Under the pieces are notes generated by a model. That model had not been told where the DNA came from, did not search any database, and saw only the letters and a program-made list of their open reading frames with translations. Of a stretch of 64,000 nt of DNA, positions 22,371 through 34,455 are shown one piece after another. The position numbers and the translations under genes are program-made. Each line of letters begins with the position of its first letter. Positions within the stretch are counted from its first letter, which is position 1. The stretch comes from Diphasiastrum complanatum (lineage: Eukaryota; Streptophyta; Lycopodiopsida; Lycopodiales; Lycopodiaceae), in assembly GCA_029204225.1 (NCBI GenBank), contig CM055113.1, forward strand, positions 1,715,973 to 1,779,972, read 5' to 3'.

Positions 22371-23614
22371 CTGATCCAATGGCATATTTTGAAGCATCTG
22401 TATGAACATGAAACTCTAATGTCCAATCTAGAGAACACGGTATTGGTGCTGAAGATAATGTTTTTTTTTAACTTTTCAAAGGCTTCTAACGCCTCTACTA
22501 TCCAAATAGGAACAATAGTTAATTTGTATATAGGTCGTGCTAAATCCGCAAAGAAGATAATAAAAATTTGATAATAGTTCACATGACCCATAAACACATA
22601 AACTTCTCGAATTGTTGCTGGCAGTGGCAATTCCACAATAACTTTGATCTTAGAATAATCGGTGGCAATACCATGTCTTGATATCACATGTCCAAGCACC
22701 ACTCCATGAAAAACCCATATCTGGCATTTTTTTGGATTTAGAGAAATCTGATATTTGTGGCATCTTTCAAAGACTTTCTCCAATCGATCTAGGTGGTCTG
22801 TATCTGTACTATGAACTCCCCAGTCGTCCAAGTAAATTTCAAGAAATTTCTGCAGATAATCTTTAAAGGCAAATTGCATTACTCTTTGGAATGAACTTGG
22901 TGCATTACAGAGTCCAAACGACATTACTTTGTAAGCATAGGTGCCCCATTCTGTTGCAAAAGCAATTTTGTGGCGATCGGTAGGTGCAATCTTAACCTGG
23001 TTGTAACCACTAAATCCATCCAGGAAACTATAAGCTACCGCTCCAGCAAGGTGATCCAAAATGCTTTCAGTAAAAGGTAACAAAAAGTGATCCTTCCGAG
23101 TCACTTTATTCAATGCTCTGAGATTCACACAGATTCGCAATTTTCCATTTTTCTTATGAACAATGACAATCGGTGAAATCCATTCGGTATGCTCAATCTC
23201 ATAAATGAAATCGACGTCAAGCAATCTCTGAAATTTTTTCTTTATTAGATCTGCCACATTAGGATTACAGCGATAGAATTTTGTAGCATTTGGTATTGCA
23301 TCAGGTACTAAAGGTATGGTATGTTCAATGATTGATGTCGAAATACCCTTCAAATCTTGATAAGTCCATGCAAAACAATCTTGATACTTAATAAGTAACA
23401 AACGGAGTGCTTGATACTGTTCAGGAGTAAGTTGTGATCCCACTTGTACAATCTTTTTCAGTTCTCCTGGTTCTACAAGATTCATTGGTTGCGTCCTAGC
23501 TGGGCCATCGTAAACCTCTTTTGATTCCAGCATGTGTTCTTCAGGTTCACGATGTGCTTTAGGTAACATGATAACCACATCATCCAGTGTATAACGTTTA
23601 AAATGCTCTGGCAT
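22352..23614 (-). pseudogene. Gypsy reverse transcriptase
   Basis: A 420-codon open stretch on the minus strand. It shows the pol linker, CFAWTYQDLKGI and EHTIPLVPDA, then RT blocks: WISPIVIVHKKNGKLRICVNLRALNK, FSGYNQVKIAPTDRHKIAFAT, YKVMSFGLCNAPSSFQRVM and the catalytic box EIYLDDWGVHS. LNPKKCQIW and LGHVISRHGIATD follow. The YLDD box is intact, so this domain is well preserved compared with other elements here. In-frame stops just upstream at 23618-23660 and a frameshift near 22368 disable the polyprotein. Confidence 0.9.
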
Positions 23615-23659
23615 ATCATGCTAGACTACATTTGCTTGTTCTTTTTCGAAAGGACTTGT

Positions 23660-25036
23660 CTAGGATCTTCGTTTAGTCTTCTTAGCAGGAATTGATCGTG
23701 GAGGTGATGACTTTTGGGGTGATAAATCTTTCTTCACAGGTGAAGGCCTCCTAGACGATGATGTCTTGCTGGAGATCTGACTTGAAGAATCATTCCTGAC
23801 TTTGCCTTTAAGAAATAGAGGTGGCACTTCCTTTGAATCAATCTTTTGAGGGGGATTTTTCCATTTCAGGATCATATAATAATGTTGCTTTGCTTGTTTC
23901 TTCATCATCAAACTTGTGATCCTGACTCCCTTCAGTATAATTGCTTTGGGCGATTTGATTGTTGGTTCATCAGGAACATTACGCACTCCAAATCTGGTCG
24001 TATCCATATGATGTAGAATCTGTTCATCTGTAAGTTCTGCATTGCCATCATAAGTTAAGACATGGCTCATTGGTATGAGATCATTTTCAATTGGATCTAG
24101 TATAGGTTCTGTTGATATCCAGACTACATTCAGCACATTTAGTGGAAACGTTATTGGCGTATCCAAAGTTCGATCTAACAAGGAAATCTCGCTCATCTCT
24201 GATTGAATATCTTGTTGACACATATATCCTATTGTACAATCAATTGTTGCAAGAGCTTCGTTCCAATTGATAGTATCCGTTTGAGAATCGTAGTGAACTC
24301 CCAATTTTTTCTCTGGTCGATCACAAGTGTGATCCGTTGTTGATGAATTGTCATCCGCTTTTTGAACCACTTGCTTGATAGTCCAAGTTGTAGGATCAAC
24401 TTTAACTGCACGTTCACAATTTTCAAAAGTGATTTTTTCGGTACCCCAATTATGAATTACTTGCGCAACCCGTAACCATGGACGTCCTAAGAGAACTCGG
24501 TAGACATTTGGTGCTTCTAACAAGTCCATCACGACGAAAGTAATGACGAACTGTACTCCTGCAATCCTAACAGGTATATCTTCTACCATTCCTCATGGAC
24601 GAACTGTCGTTTGATTAGTTAGCTTAATAGCAAAAGTACCAAGCTTAATCTCTGTAAGGCCCCATTTTGTACATAGCTTTGTAGAAATCAGGTTAACTCC
24701 TGAACTGCCATCTATCACGGCTGCTTCTTTAGAAAATTGTCTATGTTGTATCAGCAGAGTGATATTCTTTTGTTCACTTTCCCACACGGCTCCAACATGG
24801 AGTACATCGTTAGATTCTTCAAATCCAGCACAAAAAAGTGGCTCATGATGGTCTTCTGATTCTTCTTGAGCTAACTTTTGCGCTAAGACTTCTTTTGATT
24901 TTGGCACCAACTTTAGGAACTCTCCCAATGAAATATTAATCTTGCTAGAAAAAATATTCATGAGTAATTCTGTATGCGGTGCTTTCGGTTCAGTCATCTT
25001 GAAGGGTTCTTTGTGATGATGTAAATGATCATTCAT
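23660..25036 (-). pseudogene. Gypsy protease region and linker
   Basis: The minus strand is nearly continuous apart from an in-frame TGA at about 24590. It includes LFCAGFEESNDVLHVGAVW, then EAAVIDGSSGVNLISTKLC, the protease active-site region with D-G-S in place of the usual D-S/T-G. After the TGA come VRIAGVQFVITFVVMDL and YRVLLGRPWLRVAQVIHNW, a typical aspartic-protease C-terminal half of plant gypsy elements. A Ser/Lys-rich linker near 23690-23830 precedes RT. The altered active site may reflect lineage variation or decay. Confidence 0.8.
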
Positions 25037-26251
25037 ATCCGTATGTAAATTTCTGCAATGGTGAAGACCGAACTTCAGCTGTTACTTTAGCAGCTTCAAG
25101 TTCCTCTTCTTCTTGTAGATGTTTAATCCACTGTCTCATATCCTGATATCTTCGTTTTTTTGCATTAAGATTTGGATAGACTCCCGATGATGTTGGGGTA
25201 TCGTTCAATGGTATAGAATCAGCAGGTACTGAATCTACTACTGGCTCTTTTTGCTTTTGTGCTCTGGTGACCACCATCAAGGGTGCACTTGGTTTATTCT
25301 GAACTACCGATCCTTGCTTGATTGTTATCAAATTTACAAGTGTTGGAGCTGGTGGTGGCTTCGGTCTTGCTGGACAGACTTTATAGCAATGCCCATATCC
25401 ACAGTCACAACAGAATGGTACAAATTTTTCTTTATTTGGGCATTCTACAACTTTGTGATTTTTTCCACATGCAAGGCATCCAAGTGGTGCTCTGGCCCAA
25501 TTTCTCGAGGCCTGTTGTTGAGCGACAACATAAATGGCATACTGTTCTTAAGATCCACCTTCCTGATTATTACCATAGCTCCATTGCTCAGCACTTCCGT
25601 AAGGTTTTGGTTCCATCAAATTGGCAGGAGGAGCGGAGTGTTTTGGTGGGGCAGGCAAGGCTAGACGTTTCGGGTATCCAAGAGTAGATTGTCACAGTCT
25701 TGCTGCTGGATTGCCTCCATACTATGGATCTCGATATCCCATCTGGACATACTATTGCTGAATTATCCGAGGGTTGAAGTTGCAAAAGGCAGTCTCATGG
25801 TCAGGTGAATTACACAGATGGCAAACATTGATTTCCATTCGTTTTTTCAATTGAGGCTCACATTCAGATCTAAGGCGGTTCACCTTTTCGATGTACTCTC
25901 AAACCATTTACCGCTTTCCCATTTTAATTTTACTTTAAAGTAGGAAAGGCTTTCATAAACTTCCGTGGCTTGAGCCATGTGATAAGGGCTCGTTTAACAA
26001 CCTCCCAATCTGTATGCTCAGTTTCATCTTGGTTATAGTACCAATCTTGTGTTGCGCCTGTTAAGGCCATAAAAAATAGCTTAAATTTATCTTGAGGATA
26101 AATCTCACCATAGACCTCACAGGATTTAGCATAGATCTGAAGAAATCTAACTGGATTTGTTAATCAATTATATTTGGGTAGATCCAATGGGGGTGCTCTT
26201 CTAACAATAATTGGATTGACCTCCTGTGGAGCAGCTCCAGGGGCAGCCATC
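25029..26251 (-). pseudogene. Gypsy gag with two zinc knuckles
   Basis: The start is taken at the minus-strand ATG at 26251 (MAAPGAAPQEVNPIIV, then RRAPPLDLPKYN). Retrotrans_gag-like sequence follows (FLQIYAKSCEVYGEIYPQDKFKLFFMALTGATQDWYYN near 26050-26140). At 25380-25510 two CX2CX3HX4C knuckles appear in succession: CLACGKNHKVVEC and CDCGYGHCYKVC. The C-terminal part (TRAQKQKEPVVDS) overlaps the protease frame near 25036. Several frameshifts lie between 25590 and 25870. Gag forms the particle and packages RNA. Confidence 0.75.
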
Positions 26252-27100
26252 TTTACAATTTTAGATTAAATCGATAATGAGATTGGATATAGATTTTTTC
26301 AAAAACTATCTCAGATTAGATCTGCTAGCTCTATTCTACTTTTCAAGAATCTGATTCTATATGATGAAAAACTACCCAAAATTTGATCAATTGATACTTC
26401 TCAAAAATGATAAATCTCTCAGAGTCCAATTCAGAATATATCAGATTTGATCCAAATTTTGAAAGAGACTTGATCTGGAAAATCAAAAACTAAAAATAGG
26501 ACTGGCGAAGGTTCTCTAGGCGAAGGTTGTCTCGGCGAAGGTTCAACAGTGTTATTTTGGGATAAAAACTCTCTGAATACTTTTCTGGCAATTTCTTGGG
26601 AAATAACCTTTGTCGACTTCTCAGATGGAAGATCTGACACAAATAAAACTATGGACAACCGGATGAAGGTTTCTGATACAAGCAAATATAGTTTTTTTAA
26701 TCTAGCAAGGGTAAAAATCAAGCTTTTCTGTGATTTGATTAAGAAGATAGTAGTAATACACTTTTATCTATGTACAACATGGATGAATGCTTGTTGTGAT
26801 TGAATGCACTCTATCACTGTTCTGATCGTGCTTGTTTATTCACTCTGATCAGAACATGGACGTCTACGACTCCTCAGTTTTTGATCTGACGATGGCTATC
26901 TTTGACGCCGAAGGAACTCGCGATATCATACTACTGTCTCCATCTATTTCAGAACTATATTTGACATTGCATCCATTTTCAGTAATACCACACACACACA
27001 ATCTCTAATCTCTTCGGTGGACTGTACTCTTGTTTTGAGTATGAATTAATTTTTAAGATCCTGTTGGACAATTAAGAACACTTTAAGCTGTGATTGTATT
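26252..27100. other. Gypsy 5' leader and unassigned DNA
   Basis: This should hold the gypsy leader, PBS and 5' LTR, but no sequence like the 3' LTR and no clear primer site is visible, so the 5' end looks truncated or highly diverged. A three-unit repeat with GGCGAAGGTT(C/G)TCT cores occurs at about 26504-26550. A short minus-strand frame (SPRQPSPREPSP) comes from that repeat. Confidence 0.4.
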
Positions 27101-27109
27101 TTGCATGAG

Positions 27110-27330
27110 CTTTCTATTAGATTGTTTTTGCACTTAGCAGCTGATTGTAACGGAAGAGCTGTTCCGCAATATTCCTGCTCACTTATTCGTTCGTGTTCTT
27201 CCATCTCCTTTGTTACTAATCTGGCTTTGAATAGATCCAGTTGTCCCTCTGCTCCATATTTTATCTTGAATACCATTTAATCCCTATGCCTTTTCTTCCT
27301 GGTGGGAGTTCCACTTGTCAACAATCATAT
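27110..27330 (-). pseudogene. Ty1/copia RT N-terminal scrap
   Basis: The minus strand reads VELPPGRKGIGIKW and VFKIKYGAEGQLDLFKARLVTKE. This is the conserved entry to copia RT (ELPPGRK.IG.KWV.KIKY..DG...R.KARLVAKG). One frameshift separates the two pieces. No catalytic box follows. Confidence 0.75.
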
Positions 27331-27584
27331 AAGCAATATCAAGCATTCACCATAAGCATTCATCAAGTAAGGAGGTGGAAGAAGAACACACTGAAAACAC
27401 TGAATGTAAAATGTACATATAAATCCTGAACCCTGATAGAGAGAGAGAGAGAAAAAAAAACTTAGGAGTAGACTACTAGACTAGCTTGTGGCTAGTTACA
27501 ACTGGCAATAGCTATCAATAATAAAGTACATCGTGAACAGTAACTAAAAAGTATAATAATGAAGAATATCATTGATTTCTAACA
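27318..27584 (-). mobile_element. Short copia LTR (about 270 bp)
   Basis: In minus orientation it starts TGTTAGAAATCAATG at 27584, right after a polypurine stretch (GAGGAAGAG) and an RNase H tail, so it is a 3' LTR. A possible ...TTGACA end falls near 27318. No partner LTR is in the window. It contains a (GA)n run near 27437-27452. Confidence 0.5.
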
Positions 27585-27589
27585 CTCTT

Positions 27590-27845
27590 CCTCAATGATA
27601 AAATTACATTCTTCTATTCCTAAGAGACTATGAAGGTTCTCAAATTTAATTTACCTAAAGACTTAGTAAAAATATCAGCCATTTGATCTTCAGATTTACA
27701 AAAAACTAGATCAATGGTGCCATCAATTATTTTCTCTCAAACAAACTGATGATGTATCTCAATGTGTTTTGTTCAAGCATGTAGAATTGGGTTTCTGGCA
27801 AGATGGATACAGCTTTTGTTGTCAAAATATACAGTTGTAGCCTCC
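27590..27845 (-). pseudogene. Ty1/copia RNase H C-terminal fragment
   Basis: The minus strand reads LARNPILHA, TKHIEIHHQFV, EKIIDGTIDLVFCKSEDQMADIFTKSL and GKLNLRTF. These closely match the consensus C-terminus of plant copia RNase H. Two stops replace Arg codons. It sits directly upstream, on the minus strand, of the LTR start at 27584. Confidence 0.85.
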
Positions 27846-28089
27846 ACCTATGATTGACCCAAATCAGTAAGTAGTGCACAGCTATATCGCATGTGCAACA
27901 ATGGAATCATACGACGATGTGTCCTCATGCATGAAGTGCTCCAAGTAGTGAGTATCTCCCATGAAGGAATAGGCAGAGGCCATTTCGCTACCAAAGCTAC
28001 CAACTCAAAATTGCTGCAACATGGCCTGTGGTGGCCCACTCTGTTCAAGGATATTCATTACTAGGTCAAAATATAAGACGTGTGCCAAC

Positions 28090-29195
<1,106 letters not shown>

Positions 29196-29214
29196 TTCTA
29201 GAAAGCTAATCCAA

Positions 29215-29793
29215 TATGTGTAGGAATGAAACCTTATTTCTAACAGTAAAGAATCAATGCACAAGGCATCTACTTTGTCTCTCTAATTAGTTTCTGATGC
29301 TGAATTTTCACACACTATTCGCTCTTCGATCGTCAACCTCAATACTCAAATGGTATCCAATATATATACACAATATTATAGGTATGCAGATGAAGAAAGT
29401 ACAAAGTGGATGTGTTGTCTGTAGGAGATCGTGGGTGGCTGCAGTCGTTGTTAAATCTGATTGCACAGTTGCATAAGATGAGCGTGAGAAGGCCGGGACG
29501 TCAGCTTTTGTTGTAATGAACGTTGGTGATGATGCGAAAAATACGACACTCTGACGAAATACCTCAGGACTGATTTACAGGGTGCCTTAACTTTTCCTAG
29601 GGCACCTTTGGCATTTTGTAAGGCAATGTCATCTTTTTCGCCTGACAAATCACATGTAAAAACATAGTGTCATGTTTTTTGCCTTTTTCGCCCGTGAAAA
29701 TTACATGTAAATATGCAGATTGCGCGACAACGTGAGTAAATATGTAACATGATTAAAATGGAATTTAGGAGAGTAGAGGAAATAAATCCAACA
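29215..29793 (-). mobile_element. Truncated 3' LTR of copia element E (minus copy)
   Basis: In minus orientation it starts TGTTGGATTTATTTCC at 29793 after a polypurine tract (29794-29803). It matches the LTRs at 49082 and 54352, including the TATATATATTGGATACCAT segment near 29350. Similarity fades near 29215, where the coiled-coil relic begins, so roughly the last half of the LTR is missing. Confidence 0.75.
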
Positions 29794-30490
29794 CCCCCCC
29801 TTAATCTGGATCCGAGAATGAGCAATGCACAAAATTTGTTGTGTGCATTAACATTTAATGCTTTTGTAAAAATATTTGCAACCATGTCTAGCGTTCTGCA
29901 ATACGTTAAGCTCACCTCTTTGTTGAGAACCTTGTCCCTAATAGTGATATCTGATTTCAATGTGCTTACTCCTAGAATGAAATCTAGGGTTGGCCGATAA
30001 GGCAATAACACTCTGATTATCACAGAATAAAATTGTAGGGTTGTACTGATACAGATTGATGTCTGAAAGCAAATTTCTCAACCAAAATGTCTCCTTAATG
30101 GATTGAGAAACAGCAATATACTTTGCTTCTGTAGAAGAAAGTGCGATAGAGGTTTGCTTATGACTATCCCATGAGATAGGACCATCATTGAAGAAGAATG
30201 TAAATCTGGATGTGGACTTACGATTGTCTACATCTCCTCCCCAGCTTGCATCTAAATAGCCACTGAGTTGATGAAGATTGTCATTGTTGACATCTCCATA
30301 GCAGATGCACTGGTCCATGGTAGCTCGAATATATCTTATGACTCTTATGAGAGCCTTCCAATGGGTAATGCTAGGATTAGCCATGTATTGGATGAGTGAG
30401 CTTACTGCAAAAGAGATATCCGGTCTTGTACAGACCATTGTGTACATGAGAGATCCAAGTATCGATCGATAAGGATAGTCTCTCATCTGC
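29794..30490 (-). pseudogene. Copia E RNase H (minus copy)
   Basis: The minus frame covers YPYRSILGSLMYTMVCTRPD, ITHWKALIRVIRYIRATMDQ, GPISWDSHKQTSIALSSTEAKYIAVSQ, FCDNQSVIALSANPRFHSR and, after a frameshift near 29940, CRTLDMVANIFTKAL. This is copia RNase H from the end of RT to its C-terminus. The polypurine tract and LTR follow directly. Confidence 0.9.
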
Positions 30491-31540
30491 TCCTCTTCCA
30501 GCTTGGTCTAGAGACATTGGTTCTTTGACAAGTGTAGGCCTGGATCCATCGGTGAGTGAGCTAATTTACAACACTTAGATTGTATCTGTTAAGAACATTG
30601 TGAAGATACCTTTGTTGAGTGATGTAAATCAGTCGTCTCGCTCTATCTCTGTGGATCTAAATTCCCAAATAGAAGTGAGCTTCGTCCAGATCAGTCATGT
30701 CGAACTCTGAAAACAGCATCTGCTTCAAATCCTTGACCATATTGGTATTGTTGTTGAAGAGCAACGTATCATCCACGTATAGGGTGATGATAATGAAGGA
30801 CTGCTGCACTTACTTGAAATAGACATTGCAATCAGCAGTGCTTGGTTTAAATCCTTGTTCACTGAGGAATGTGTTGATCCTCTGAAATCAAGCTCTAGCA
30901 GACTGTTTCAAGCCGTACAGTGCTTTGTGGAGTTTACAAACATGACTCTTCATACCTCCCAGAATGTATCCTTCGGGTTGGATCATGTAGATATCTTTTT
31001 GTATAACTCCATTCAAATAGGATGTTTGTACATCAAGTTGATGCACTTCGAGGTCGGCAGCTGCAGCATAAGACAAGAGCATTTCGATCGATGAATGTTT
31101 GACTACTGGACTGAAAGTCTCGCTGTAGTCGACATTCAAGATCTGGGTGAATCCTTGTGCTACTAGTCTTGCCTTCCTTAGATCAATTGCTCCATTGGCA
31201 TTGTATTTGATCTTAAAGATCCATTTGCAATCAATGATGTTGCAGGCAATTGGAGCTTCGACTAATGACCATGTCTAATTCTTGATCATAGAGGAATACT
31301 CTCTATCCATAGCTTCTCTCCAGAGATCAGAGTCTGGTTGGCTGAGTGCCTCTTCGACTGTCGTCGGTTCCTGTATCAAGAGACAGACAGACTCGGGAGT
31401 ATACCTTGTGGGCTGTGTGCGCACTCGGCTTGATCTTCTGGGAGGATTCAACTGATGACCCACTCCTGGGACTTGTTGCTGGGTAGCAGCAACATCTTCG
31501 TCTGATTCGATGTCTCGAAGTGGGTTGACAATAGACACGT
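30491..31540 (-). pseudogene. Copia E reverse transcriptase (minus copy)
   Basis: In several minus frames: PTTVEEALSQPDSDLWREAMDREYSS, DCKWIFKIKYNANGAIDLRKA at about 31190-31230, SETFSPVVKHSSIEMLL, VHQLDVQTSYLNGVIQKDIYM and CKLHKALYGLKQSARA. The catalytic box is YVDDTLLFNNN near 30755-30780. Frameshifts and stops separate the blocks, but the YVDD motif itself is intact. Confidence 0.88.
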
Positions 31541-32500
31541 CTGAGCCAGAAGCTCGGACTGTCGTGTCAGTGGCAGGTGATGAAGGTTCTCCTGGAGCAA
31601 TATCCTTGTCTTTGAGGTCGACGAACTGATCCTCAATAAAGACTGTATCCGGCTATACAAGATTTGTTAGGTATCAGGATCATACAGCTTATAAGTATTA
31701 TTAGATGAAGTATATCCGATCAGGATGGTCTTGAGGCCTTGGAAGTCCAATTTCTTCCTCGTGTTTTTTGAGACCTGCGTGTACGCAATGCACCCAAACA
31801 CTCTTAGGTTCTTCAAAGAATGCTTAGAGCCTATCCACACCTTGTGGGGTGTCTTGCCAGAGAGGGCCTTGGTCAGACATCTGTTCTGGATGTAAGCTGT
31901 AGTGAAAACAGCTTCAACCCAGAATCTCTTGGGCAACGATGCATGCGCTAGCATACATTTGGCTGATTCAACCAGGGTTCGGTTCTTCCTCTCAACTAAG
32001 CCATTAGACTGAGGACTGTAAGGAGTGATGAATTGTTGCTCAATGCCTTGGCTTTGGTAGTACTCCTTAAACTCGATAGAGATATATTCTCCATCGTTGT
32101 CTGACCTGAGGGCCTTGATAGTCCTTCCAGTCTCCTTCTCTGCACTCTCCTTGAAGATTCTAAAGCAGTTGAAGGCTTATGATTTCTTCTTTATAAAATA
32201 CACCATAGTCCTCCTAGAAAATTCATCAATAAAAGCTATAAAATACTTGGCATCCTTCAACGAAGGAGTTTTCATCGGGCCACAAATGTCTGAATGGACA
32301 ACGTCTAGCAATCCTCTAGCAGTATGCTGATGGCTTGATCTAAATGGTTTCCTAGTCTGTTTACCAACTAGACAGTCTTGACAGACAGGTAACTCGACCT
32401 TTTTGCGAGGATAGTCCAGATCAAAAACAATAGATTGTCTAGACATTTGCTGTACAACAGCATGATTTAAATGACCAAGTCTATAATGCCAAAGTAAACC
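31541..32500 (-). pseudogene. Copia E integrase (minus copy)
   Basis: The minus strand reads VCQDCLVGKQTRKPF (zinc-binding end), VHSDICGPMKTPSL, FIAFIDEFSRRTMVYFIKKKS and LRSDNDGEY near 32080-32110. NGLVERKN with NPQSNG follows near 32000, then FTTAYIQNRCLTKALSGKTPH and LRVFGCIAYTQV. One GDNGGE-type Gly is replaced, giving DNDGE. It has frameshifts near 32177 and 31960 and a stop near 31667. It is close to the plus copy at 51685-52680. Confidence 0.88.
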
Positions 32501-33857
32501 TTTATTTGAATGAATAGAAGTACTGAGAGCCTAACTAGAGGTAGAAAAGCAATGACTTAATTTATACAAGTATCCATGCCTCTTTTCAAGTGCTAGAATC
32601 TTGTCTGTCCTATCAACTACTTTGCATTGATCACATTCGAATTCTACTCTATGTCCTAGATCTGCGATTCTGCTTACAGAGAGCAGATTCGTAGATAAAT
32701 TTGGTACATACAGGACTTTAGAGAGTAGCTTATACTAATCATTTGAAAAGCTTAATCTTATAGTGCCTTCACCTTTGATAGCTTGTGTGCTATTGTCGCC
32801 AAGGTGAACAAATTTCTGGGTATTGTAAGGTGTATAGGACTTGAAACAGCCAATAAGGCTAGTCATGTGTTGAGTGGCTCCGGAATCCAGGAACCAAGAA
32901 CTGGCGACTGATGCTCCTTGATGGCTGGTCATGAAGGCATCATGATCCGCTTCTTGAAAAGGCTGTGAAGCTTTTGCAGCTGCATTTGCCACTTGATTCG
33001 ATGGCCCCTTGCTGTTTGCTTGTAGTATCCGGCAGTCTTGAATTTTGTGGTTGTTTCGCTTGCAATATCTACAGAACGGCTTCTTCTTTGTCTGCGGATT
33101 CGACTGCTCTTTGTCCTGAGCTGGTTTTCGGTCTGGCTTTGATTTCTTCGAGTCTTTCTTCTTCTTCTACTTAGTCGTGCTCTTGTTGGTGTATAACGTG
33201 TGAGAACTAGTTGAGGAACTTGTTGCTTCGTTCCTCCGCATGTCTTCTTGCAACAACATAGTAATGACTCTCAAAAGAGTTAGTTTTGAATGAGTCGTGA
33301 TGATCATCACCCAGCTGTCGTATGAGCTTGGCAAGCTTGTAAACAATTGCATTACTACATCTTGATCGTCTATGACAGATTCGACAGTTGTCGTTTGCCT
33401 TAGCAGGTTCTTGAACTTATTAATGTGATTCTGTAGAGAATCACCATTCACCATCTTGAGGGAGTAGAATTTCTTCCTAAGATGTAGCTTGAAAGCTATA
33501 TCTCTCACTTCGTATAGTGTGCTCAAGATGTCTCAGACCTCTTTCAATGTCCGAGCCTCGGATACATGGCCGATCTGAGTATCTGTGATGTTGAGGATGA
33601 ATAGTGCGAAAGCCTTTCCATCCTTCAGTTTCCATCTAGCGCTTGTTGCGTCGTCTGCTTCGGGTTTTCCTTCTGCACCTGTAACAACGTCATACAATTC
33701 TTTAGCCATTAGTATAGTTTTTATCTTAAATTTTCACAAATGGTAATTGGCTCCATCAAGCTTGTCCATGATGGGACTGGCTTTCCCTTGGGAGTCCATG
33801 TGGAAGAATTAGTCTAAGTGATAGGAAAAACTATCAGTAGTTGATAAGTCAATGATG
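32501..33857 (-). pseudogene. Copia E gag and protease (minus copy)
   Basis: The gag start is visible at 33803 on the minus strand (MDSQGKASPIMDKLDGANYH). MSTLYEVRDIAFKLHLRKKFYSLK and LLRQTTTVESVIDDQDVVMQLF follow, then a Lys-rich segment and an intact zinc knuckle CRYCKRNNHKIQDC near 33030-33075. Protease is SSWFLDSGATQHMTS near 32870-32910, then the pre-integrase region to 32501. The sequence matches the plus copy up to about 33857, where an unrelated LTR fragment begins, so the 5' LTR and PBS are missing. Confidence 0.85.
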
Positions 33858-33969
33858 GGCCACGTTCCAGTCACAACCAAATACAATAAACCAAATAAAC
33901 TGTACACTAATTACATTATCACATTTGGAGCTTACACTAATGAATCGGATCACAACCTAATTTCTAACT
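33857..33969 (-). mobile_element. Fragment of LTR F (AGTTA-ended), 3' side
   Basis: About 113 bp matches 42712-42831 with scattered differences (for example CAAATAAACTGTACACTAATTA in both). In minus orientation it starts AGTTAGAAATTAGG, just after a polypurine stretch (AAGGGAGAG, 33970-33980). It is cut off at 33857 where copia E begins. Together with 42471-42831 it may bracket one 9-kb element. Confidence 0.55.
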
Positions 33970-34067
33970 CTCTCCCTTAAGCTCAAATGTGATAGGGATA
34001 AAGAAATACAAACTGTGACAATGTCTATTTTGAGTTTTTTTAAGTCTATCTTTTTCTCTTTAACATG

Positions 34068-34455
34068 ATGGCTAGAAGAAAGTCCACTGTCCATGCCAGA
34101 ACATATGTACCATCCCTTGCCTGTGTCCCTCTTGGAACTGGCCGACGACGTGGTAGAAAGCATGCCTGGCTGAGGGAGATTAAGAAACTTTAGAGATCAA
34201 TTGAGTAGTTGAGGACCCTTCAGCCGATCTGTGAGAAATGTCACCATGTCGCTCGGCCTTCATGTTAGATTCACCGTTACAACCATGCAGGCCTTGCAAG
34301 GTGTTGTAGAGGACTATTTGTCCCAGCTTTTTGAGGATTCCGTTCTTTTGGCCGTGCATGGTAATCCCAAGGATTTTGTAATTCTCAAAAGACTTCATGA
34401 GCATTATTCAATCTCCATCTGGATAACGCCAACACCTCCAAAGATCTACCTCTAG
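34068..34455 (+). pseudogene. Histone H3-like pseudogene, possibly CENH3-derived
   Basis: From ATG 34068 the plus frame reads MARRKSTVHARTYV, a Gly/Arg-rich RRRGRK, then LREIKKL-stop-RSIE-stop-LR. A frameshift near 34217 leads to PFSRSVRN, LHVRFTVTTMQALQ, EDYLSQLFEDSVLLAVH and PKDFVILKRL. These line up with the H3 fold: LREIRKYQKSTELLI, PFQRLVREI, DLRFQSSAV.ALQ, YLVGLFEDTNLCAIH and PKDIQLARRI. About five residues before PKD are missing. The N-tail lacks the canonical ARTKQTARKS, and ED before YL recalls CENH3. Two TAG stops and the frameshift make it nonfunctional. No intron lies inside 390 bp, which would fit a processed copy. Confidence 0.7.
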
